DNA of 43,749 bases from a virus, in the IMG/VR virus record IMGVR_UViG_3300030106_006157, positions 1-43,749 of that record; one strand, given 5' to 3'. Of the stretch, positions 38,208 through 43,749 are shown piece by piece; within the stretch, counting starts at the first letter, position 1, and every line of letters begins with the position of its first letter. The notes under the pieces are model-generated. The model was not told the origin of the DNA. It saw only the letters and a list, made by a program, of their open reading frames with translations, and made no database searches. The position numbers and the translations under genes are program-made.

Positions 38208-38496
38208 AGCAGCTCAGCACGCTGAGACTGAATATCCAAAAGAGGCTGCAGGTCTTGTGGTTGATGGCAATTATTTTCCGTGCAAAAACATTGCCGACAA
38301 TCCAAAAGACAACTTTGTTATCAACCCTGTCGATTATGCGCGAGCAATGACTTTAGGGAAAATCGAGGCGGTTGTCCATTCTCATCCGCAAGGCACGCCA
38401 ATAAGCAACTATGACTACAGGGCTTGTATGCAGACTAAGATGAGGTGGTACGTCTACTCTGTCCCAAGCAAGGAATGGTGGATTATAAAACCATAA
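38185..38496 (+). CDS. JAB/MPN domain protein (N-terminal half of lambda K)
   Basis: One hundred and three residues from ATG 38185, preferred to a longer frame from 38149. It has the JAMM metallopeptidase pattern: E20, H65-S-H67, S74 and D77 (HSHPQGTPISNYD, one residue shorter between His67 and Ser74 than usual). In lambda K this domain is fused to NlpC/P60, but here the two halves are separate genes overlapping by 22 nt. It probably cleaves a murein or tail-tip peptide. The metal-binding residues are visible. Confidence 0.78.
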   Translation: MGQDFKLKAAQHAETEYPKEAAGLVVDGNYFPCKNIADNPKDNFVINPVDYARAMTLGKIEAVVHSHPQGTPISNYDYRACMQTKMRWYVYSVPSKEWWIIKP

Positions 38497-38864
38497 TTGG
38501 CAAGGAATGGCAGTATGGCACGCAAGATTGCTACGGGTTGTTGCGACAGTATTACGAGCTTTTAGGTGTAATGTTGCCTGATTTTGAGCGACCTAAAAAC
38601 CTAGAAACAACTGATAGCATCTTTTTGCGTTACGCGAAGGCTTTAAATTTTGAGCGCGTAACGATGGAAAGCCGTCAGGAATCTGATGTCTTGTTAATGC
38701 GCCTTGGGACAAGAACACCAATGCACGCAGCAATTTATTTGCCTGGTGATCGGATTTTGCACCAGCGAATGAATAGTATTAGTGCGGTTGAGCCGTTCAG
38801 GCAGTATTATCGTGACAGTTTAGTGGCTGTGTATCGTCATGCAACTTGTCTTGCTGGCAGGTGA
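38475..38864 (+). CDS. NlpC/P60 peptidase (C-terminal half of lambda K)
   Basis: One hundred and twenty-nine residues from ATG 38475, chosen over an upstream in-frame start because of the AGCAAGGA ribosome site. The NlpC/P60 layout is clear: catalytic Cys19 (YGTQDCYGLLRQYY), His84 (TPMHAAIYLPGD) and H96 (ILHQRM). This enzyme cuts peptidoglycan stem peptides during DNA entry. It overlaps the JAB gene upstream and the I-like gene downstream by 26 nt. Confidence 0.82.
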   Translation: MVDYKTIIGKEWQYGTQDCYGLLRQYYELLGVMLPDFERPKNLETTDSIFLRYAKALNFERVTMESRQESDVLLMRLGTRTPMHAAIYLPGDRILHQRMNSISAVEPFRQYYRDSLVAVYRHATCLAGR

Positions 38865-40209
38865 GCTTGGCGAAAGGTACGGCACCAAGCACGAATATTA
38901 CGACCTGCATACACCAGCTGACGCGATCAAGCTGTTGTGCATCAACTATCCAGCGTTTAAGCAGGAGTTAGTTGAAGCGCACCATAACGGCATTGGATAC
39001 AAGGTAATCCAGGGTGGTGCGGCAATGGGTTACGACGAATTATTGTTGCCATTTGGCAGCAAACCGTTGTTGGTTGTGCCTGTTATTTCAGGTTCAGGTG
39101 GCGGAGCCACAACGCAAATTTTGATTGGCGTTGGCTTGGTTGCGGCGTCATTTTTGCTGCCTGGCGCTGGATTGTTTGGCACAAGTAGCATTTTTGGAAA
39201 TTTGTTAGCTTTTGGATCTGCTGTTCCGGCTATAGGAGCAACAGGAGTAGGTATTGCTGGCGGCGCATTTGCCACAGCGCTTGGCACTGGCTTGAGTGCT
39301 ATTGGTGCAGGTTTGATTTTATCTGGAACGGCAAGTCTTATTTCGCCGCAACCGGAGTTGCCAAGACTAGGCGCAGCTAGAGGTCAAGGGACAAATGTAA
39401 GGGGTCAAGGCCCAGACGGCGTTACCCGTGGCGCTTCAGACACGCAGTCTTATGCTTTTACCGGACCAGCAAACACTGTTGGAACGGGAACGACTTTGCC
39501 GGTCATCTATGGCCAGGTTATTACTGGCAGTCATTTAGTAGCTGCAAATTTAGAGGTTGTTGACGATTCAGATCCTTTGCAATTGGCAACGCAAACTCCA
39601 AGCTTGAAAACGTTAAAAATAAACGGTGAAGAGTTGACAAGAAAACTTGACAGTCTCGGCGGTTTAGATTCTGTCAGGGCATCTGTTGACCAATTAATTG
39701 TTAGAAGCAATGAGTCAAACAATAGGTCAGACAAAAGACATTTGCTTGAAAAAGTTTTTGGTCCCGGCCAACCTCAAAAGCTTGAAGAAGGCGCTGCCTA
39801 TACGACCGAAAGCGGCGACACCAATCGTCGGCATTTAAACTACAAAAAAAAGAAAAGAGACGAGTTAGACATTATTTTTAGATACAAAAAGGGTTTATTT
39901 GATTATGTCGGAGAAGAAGGTACAACCAAAATTGATGGTTTTATCACTTACGAAGTTACGGTTACCATTACAAGGGGCGATTCTGATGTTGATGTAGCTC
40001 AAGCCCGTGCAACACTGCAAGGTTTAGTGACAGACCGAAAGACTTTTATGTATGCACATCGTTTTGAAATGCCTAGTATTGACCAACGGAATGGGGAAGG
40101 AATGGATATTACTATTGAGATTATTGATTTAGCTGTTCATGACGATGCACGGTTTGAACTCCACGCCTATGGCTACAATTTAATTCCAGACGACGTTATC
40201 CCAAGCTAA
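38839..40209 (+). CDS. Tail assembly protein, lambda I-like
   Basis: Four hundred and fifty-six residues. The N-terminus (MQLVLLAGELGERYGTKHEY, then DAIKLLCINYPAFKQELVEA) fits the lambda I assembly family, followed by a hydrophobic Gly/Ala-rich stretch (about 98-168). The C-terminal half is a folded beta domain with a basic patch (NYKKKKRDELDIIF). I is needed to assemble the tip with J. Longer than lambda I (223 aa), so it has acquired an extra C-terminal domain. It overlaps the J start by one base. Confidence 0.75.
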   Translation: MQLVLLAGELGERYGTKHEYYDLHTPADAIKLLCINYPAFKQELVEAHHNGIGYKVIQGGAAMGYDELLLPFGSKPLLVVPVISGSGGGATTQILIGVGLVAASFLLPGAGLFGTSSIFGNLLAFGSAVPAIGATGVGIAGGAFATALGTGLSAIGAGLILSGTASLISPQPELPRLGAARGQGTNVRGQGPDGVTRGASDTQSYAFTGPANTVGTGTTLPVIYGQVITGSHLVAANLEVVDDSDPLQLATQTPSLKTLKINGEELTRKLDSLGGLDSVRASVDQLIVRSNESNNRSDKRHLLEKVFGPGQPQKLEEGAAYTTESGDTNRRHLNYKKKKRDELDIIFRYKKGLFDYVGEEGTTKIDGFITYEVTVTITRGDSDVDVAQARATLQGLVTDRKTFMYAHRFEMPSIDQRNGEGMDITIEIIDLAVHDDARFELHAYGYNLIPDDVIPS

Positions 40210-43200
40210 TGGCCCTTAATTCCAAGACTAATCTTAAAATTATTGACGCTTTGTGCGAAGGGCCTATTGACGGATTGGTTAGTAGAAGAAATAGCGTATT
40301 TTTAAATGAAACAAAAATTACTTACGAGCAGCAAAGAGTAGAAAAAACTGTTTCTTTTGTTGAAAAAAGAGGAACTAAAAAGCAAGGCGGATTTAACGAA
40401 AGCAGTCTTTTAAGCGATGTCCAAACAACAATTGTTAATGTTAACGAACAGGTTGGTAAAAATTACAGTGAAACCTTAAACGACAACAATCGCGTCACAG
40501 AAAGAGACTATGGCAGAGGACAGGTTGTACGGGAGATTACAGACATTGACGTTGATTTTGTTCAACTCGTTTTTACCGTTCCAAAACTTTATTGCGTAGC
40601 GCCTGAGGGGTTGGCGCGTGGGCAGTTGTTTTTTGCTCAAATTAAACTTGCAATTAGCATTCAAGATGCTGACGGTGGTTATAATTTTATCAAAATTAAA
40701 GCAGAAGGTGTTGGCAAAGATAATATTATCAAAGGCATATCAACGTCACAATATCAATTTAAAACTCAGCCCATAAACCTTAGAAGAAAAAAAGGAAAAG
40801 CAATTCCTCCATATCGCATCAGGGTGCAAAAGCTTGAGTTTGGTAACAGCGATCAAGAAAAAGAAGAGGCTTTTGAGATTAAATTCACCGACCTTCAGGA
40901 TCTTCCCAAAAAGACAGCACTAGCAGATAAGCGTGCCGATACAATTTTTTGGACGAGCATTATTGTTGGCAAAAAATTTAAGACGACTTATCCGTTCACC
41001 GCTCTCGTTCACTTAAGCATAGATTCTGAAGAATACAATACTTTGCCCGCCAGAGCTTATGAAGTGCGCGGAATGAAGGTAAGGATTCCGTCTAACGCAA
41101 TTGCTCTTCCAGATGGTCGTTTGAAATACGATACAAGCATTCCGTTTGATGGAAGTTTAAAAAGGGATAAATTTGGACGTCCAAAATTGTATTACACAAC
41201 ATGTCCTGTTTGCTGTTTTTACAATTTACTTACTAACGAAAGATATGGTTGTGGTGATTTTATCGACAAAACAAACTTAAATTGGGTTGATTTAATTGAG
41301 ATCTCTCAATACTGCAACGAACTTGTCAATACGCCTGACGGCGACGAGCCTCGCTTTGCCATCAATACAGTGCTGGGCTCTCAGGCAGAGGCTTACAACG
41401 TCTTGCAAGATATGGCAAGCGTATTCCGTGGAATGATCTTTTGGAAGTCTGACAACGTGCAGCTTGCAGCAGATCACGGAGAACTGGGACAGCAAGACGT
41501 TATTCCAGTTCATGTTTACAGCAATTCAAACGTATTGAACGGTAGTTTTGCTTATAGCGGATCTTCGCTGAAAACTCGCAGCACAAAAGTTCGTGTTAGA
41601 TACAACGATCCTGATAATTTTTATAGATCAAATTTTATTTGCATTGAAGACAGAGCGTTGATTAAAAAATACGGCGTTCAAGAAAAAAGTGTTGTTGCTT
41701 TTGGCTGCACGTCTAAATATCAAGCGCAACGCATGGGGCAGTGGATTATGCAGTCTGAAAAACTGCATGACGAAACCGTATCTTTCTCTGTAGGCATCGA
41801 AGGCTTAAATATTTTGCCAGGCCAAGTGTTTGAAGTATCCGATCAAATGCGATCAGTTGTGCGCTTAGCTGGTCGAATTGTTGGAGCAACAAAAAGCTTT
41901 GTTGATATTGATCAAACAGTAACTTTGCCGTCTGGATCAAACAATAAATTGACAGTAACAATGAAAGATGGAACGCTTGAAACGAGAAGCATTTCAGGCT
42001 TTAGTGGTAGCAGAATTCAATTAGCAACTGATTTTACGCAAGACCCACCAGACGATGCGTTATATGCAATCAGAAATGACAGCAACACTTTAAACAAATA
42101 TCGGTGTTTAACGGTTGCTGAAGGTGAAAGCGGTATTTATAGCGTTACTGGTGTCAAGCATGTTGACGGAATTTACAACATTATTGACGACGTAGGAACA
42201 AATCCAGACTTGCTGTCGCCTAGTGGAATTGACGGTGCGCCTGCAAAACCCACAGATTTGAAAATTATCTTCCAGGGTATTGATGATGGACGCAACACGA
42301 CTAATCGCGCCACATTCTCTTGGTCAAGAGGGCTCACAGGTCCAGTTTCTGAATTCAAAGCATGTCAAAAGGTTGGAGAGGGTAATTGGGAATGCACGTT
42401 TACTGAAAACAATTTCATCAACATAGACAGCAATTTAGAAACTGGAAAGCTTTTGCAGTGCAAGGTCCAAGCTATTGGTCCTGAACCTGACAACAAGAAA
42501 TCTGAGTTTGACCAGATTAGTCGCACTATTGCTCCTGGTGGCACTAGCGACACTGTTGATGGCTTGGCCACTGTTCCTCTCCCGCCAGATCCAGAAGGTG
42601 TCACGATTGAAGCCATTGGCGTCGATCAGGTTTCAGTGCAATGGTCTGCAACCGCTAGTGGTCAAAACCTAGACAACTTTGTAGCTGTTATTAGGCATTC
42701 AGGTAAAACTGACGGCACTGGATCTTGGCCAAACAGTACCTTGTTGCGTAAGGTTCAGGCCCGAACAACCTCAGTTGTTTTGCCATTAATGAATGGCGAG
42801 TATTTGGTCAAATTTGAAGATTCAGACAATCGACGCAGTGCAAATGCAGTTAGCGCAATTATTAACATCCCTGAAGGCATCCCTAGATTTAACTACGAGG
42901 TGGTACGTGAGGATGCTTCGCCCGGTGAGTTTCCAGGAGAAAAGCATAATGTTTACTACGCAAGCAATTATGACGGCTTGATTTTTGATGGCAATGCAAG
43001 TTTTGACACTATCACAAGTGTTGATGGCTTTAGCGACAACATTGATAGCCTTTTTGGAACGCAATTTACGAGTGGAGAATATTTCTTCAACAGTGTTCTT
43101 GACCTTGGCGCAAAGTACAGCGTTCGACTGGAACGGATTCTTAATGCACGCGGCATTTATATAACTGATCTTATCGACGGAAGAACTGAGCTGATTGATA

Positions 43201-43749
43201 CGTGGTCTGACTTTGACGGTCTTATCCCTGATGACACAAACGTTGAGGTTTATTTTAGGAAGTCTGATTCTGCGGAAACTGATGGCAGCATTATTTTTGA
43301 GGATAGCGGTTATATTGAACTTGAAGGTGACACGGTAACGATTACGGTGCAAGTTGCTGACGGAAACCCGACTCCAAAAGCGTTTAGGTTTGACGGGTCA
43401 AATATCAATAACCCAGCGCAATCTTTGGACGAAGGGAACGTTTATATTTTTGATCAGTCTCATTCTAGTAACTCAGGGTTCTCGCTTAGATTTAGCGAAA
43501 CATCGAATGGAACACATGGCGGAGGCTCTGAATATACAACTGGCGTCACTGTTGTTGGCACGCCAGGTTCAGCAGGCGCTTACACACAGATCAATGTAGC
43601 CAATAGTGCGCCAGGGCTTTTTTATTATTGCCCTGCTCAAAGTTTGATGAGCGCAACAGTCTCGACAAATGGAAGATTATGCACGGTTCGCGGCCAAGCG
43701 TGTCCAAACGTATTGCAGCAGTCAACGCTTGTTTTTGATGATTGGATCC
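40209..43749 (+). CDS. Tail tip host-specificity protein J, N-terminal part (partial at right edge)
   Basis: Open from ATG 40209 (TAATG with I) to the window end with no stop, 1,180 codons. Diagnostic J features: NLKIIDALCEGPIDGLV at the N-terminus, then INTVLGSQAEAYNVLQDMAS and RVRYNDPDNF, then fibronectin-type-III-like segments after 42200 (PAKPTDLKIIFQ; GVTIEAIGVDQVSVQWSATA). The last 272 codons correspond to bases 2-833 at the left edge. Together they would make one J of about 1,305-1,310 residues. J forms the trimeric tip that recognises the host. Confidence 0.85.
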   Translation, partial: MALNSKTNLKIIDALCEGPIDGLVSRRNSVFLNETKITYEQQRVEKTVSFVEKRGTKKQGGFNESSLLSDVQTTIVNVNEQVGKNYSETLNDNNRVTERDYGRGQVVREITDIDVDFVQLVFTVPKLYCVAPEGLARGQLFFAQIKLAISIQDADGGYNFIKIKAEGVGKDNIIKGISTSQYQFKTQPINLRRKKGKAIPPYRIRVQKLEFGNSDQEKEEAFEIKFTDLQDLPKKTALADKRADTIFWTSIIVGKKFKTTYPFTALVHLSIDSEEYNTLPARAYEVRGMKVRIPSNAIALPDGRLKYDTSIPFDGSLKRDKFGRPKLYYTTCPVCCFYNLLTNERYGCGDFIDKTNLNWVDLIEISQYCNELVNTPDGDEPRFAINTVLGSQAEAYNVLQDMASVFRGMIFWKSDNVQLAADHGELGQQDVIPVHVYSNSNVLNGSFAYSGSSLKTRSTKVRVRYNDPDNFYRSNFICIEDRALIKKYGVQEKSVVAFGCTSKYQAQRMGQWIMQSEKLHDETVSFSVGIEGLNILPGQVFEVSDQMRSVVRLAGRIVGATKSFVDIDQTVTLPSGSNNKLTVTMKDGTLETRSISGFSGSRIQLATDFTQDPPDDALYAIRNDSNTLNKYRCLTVAEGESGIYSVTGVKHVDGIYNIIDDVGTNPDLLSPSGIDGAPAKPTDLKIIFQGIDDGRNTTNRATFSWSRGLTGPVSEFKACQKVGEGNWECTFTENNFINIDSNLETGKLLQCKVQAIGPEPDNKKSEFDQISRTIAPGGTSDTVDGLATVPLPPDPEGVTIEAIGVDQVSVQWSATASGQNLDNFVAVIRHSGKTDGTGSWPNSTLLRKVQARTTSVVLPLMNGEYLVKFEDSDNRRSANAVSAIINIPEGIPRFNYEVVREDASPGEFPGEKHNVYYASNYDGLIFDGNASFDTITSVDGFSDNIDSLFGTQFTSGEYFFNSVLDLGAKYSVRLERILNARGIYITDLIDGRTELIDTWSDFDGLIPDDTNVEVYFRKSDSAETDGSIIFEDSGYIELEGDTVTITVQVADGNPTPKAFRFDGSNINNPAQSLDEGNVYIFDQSHSSNSGFSLRFSETSNGTHGGGSEYTTGVTVVGTPGSAGAYTQINVANSAPGLFYYCPAQSLMSATVSTNGRLCTVRGQACPNVLQQSTLVFDDWI
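42932..43749. repeat. Right-end copy of the inexact terminal repeat
   Basis: This copy aligns with bases 1-833 in the same reading frame, 15 nt shorter. The variable stretch reads DTITSVDGFSDNIDSLFG here versus DSIFNIDLFGIGGGGSTLDDLFG at the left end. Ends at a GGATCC that matches 828-833. Confidence 0.9.

Noticed and set aside
1-43749. CRISPR array, diversity-generating retroelement, integrase or transposase
   Set aside because: No regularly spaced repeats, reverse transcriptase, tyrosine/serine recombinase or DDE transposase motifs were seen.
1-43749. Enrichment of the cyanobacterial HIP1 palindrome GCGATCGC
   Set aside because: Only partial matches were seen by eye, so the enriched word here is TGGAGCG rather than HIP1.

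Overview
The window reads as an almost complete genome of a tailed phage with a long, flexible (siphovirus-type) tail, most likely infecting a marine picocyanobacterium such as Synechococcus. The phage assignment rests on a terminase large subunit, a DUF4055-type portal, scaffold and HK97-type capsid proteins, and a lambda-like tail module (G/GT frameshift, tape measure, M, L, split K, I, J). The cyanophage assignment is inference. It rests on tail fibres with the repeated SAPS..F..D..TGFY module, a cluster of exported beta-rich proteins of a kind I associate with marine cyanophages, and a small protein patterned like the phycobilisome-degradation factor NblA. No integrase, excisionase or lysogeny repressor was recognised, so a lytic lifestyle is the simplest reading. 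No tRNA, CRISPR array, insertion sequence or reverse transcriptase was seen.

The two ends are homologous but not identical: bases 1-833 match 42932-43749 inside the host-specificity gene J. The genome is therefore probably circularly permuted or circular, with a unit of about 42.9 kb. The contig seems to have been cut at a variable stretch of J where two variants were assembled.

Layout. (1) 2-6589 (+): the end of J, then three tail-fibre-like genes, the last with an S74 intramolecular chaperone. (2) 6655-8206 (+): small genes, one with a signal peptide. (3) 8311-11246 (mostly -): four overlapping genes for exported or membrane proteins, plus a divergent pair that shares a CATG start. (4) 11273-13493 (+): a probable lysis and accessory block with small membrane proteins, a C39-like cysteine peptidase, dCTP deaminase and the NblA-like protein. 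(5) 13402-17128 (-): small tightly overlapped genes including ribbon-helix-helix candidates, and a prim-pol/helicase replication protein with an iteron-like repeat cluster at its 3' end. (6) 17289-19504 (+): an ssDNA-binding-like protein, an unknown protein and a PD-(D/E)XK exonuclease, driven by overlapping divergent promoters at 17.2 kb. (7) 19501-24822 (mainly -): short early-type genes ending with a probable small terminase. (8) 24923-43749 (+): packaging, head and tail genes in canonical order, running into J at the right edge.

How it fits together. The 17.2 kb divergent promoters would launch replication (prim-pol/helicase leftward) and recombination (SSB-like protein and exonuclease rightward). 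The leftward small-gene operons from 22-24 kb look early and regulatory. The long rightward run from 24.9 kb through the junction to 13.5 kb is the late structural and lysis program. Genes are packed with 1-14 nt overlaps (ATGA, TAATG, GTGA), and hairpin terminators separate the blocks.
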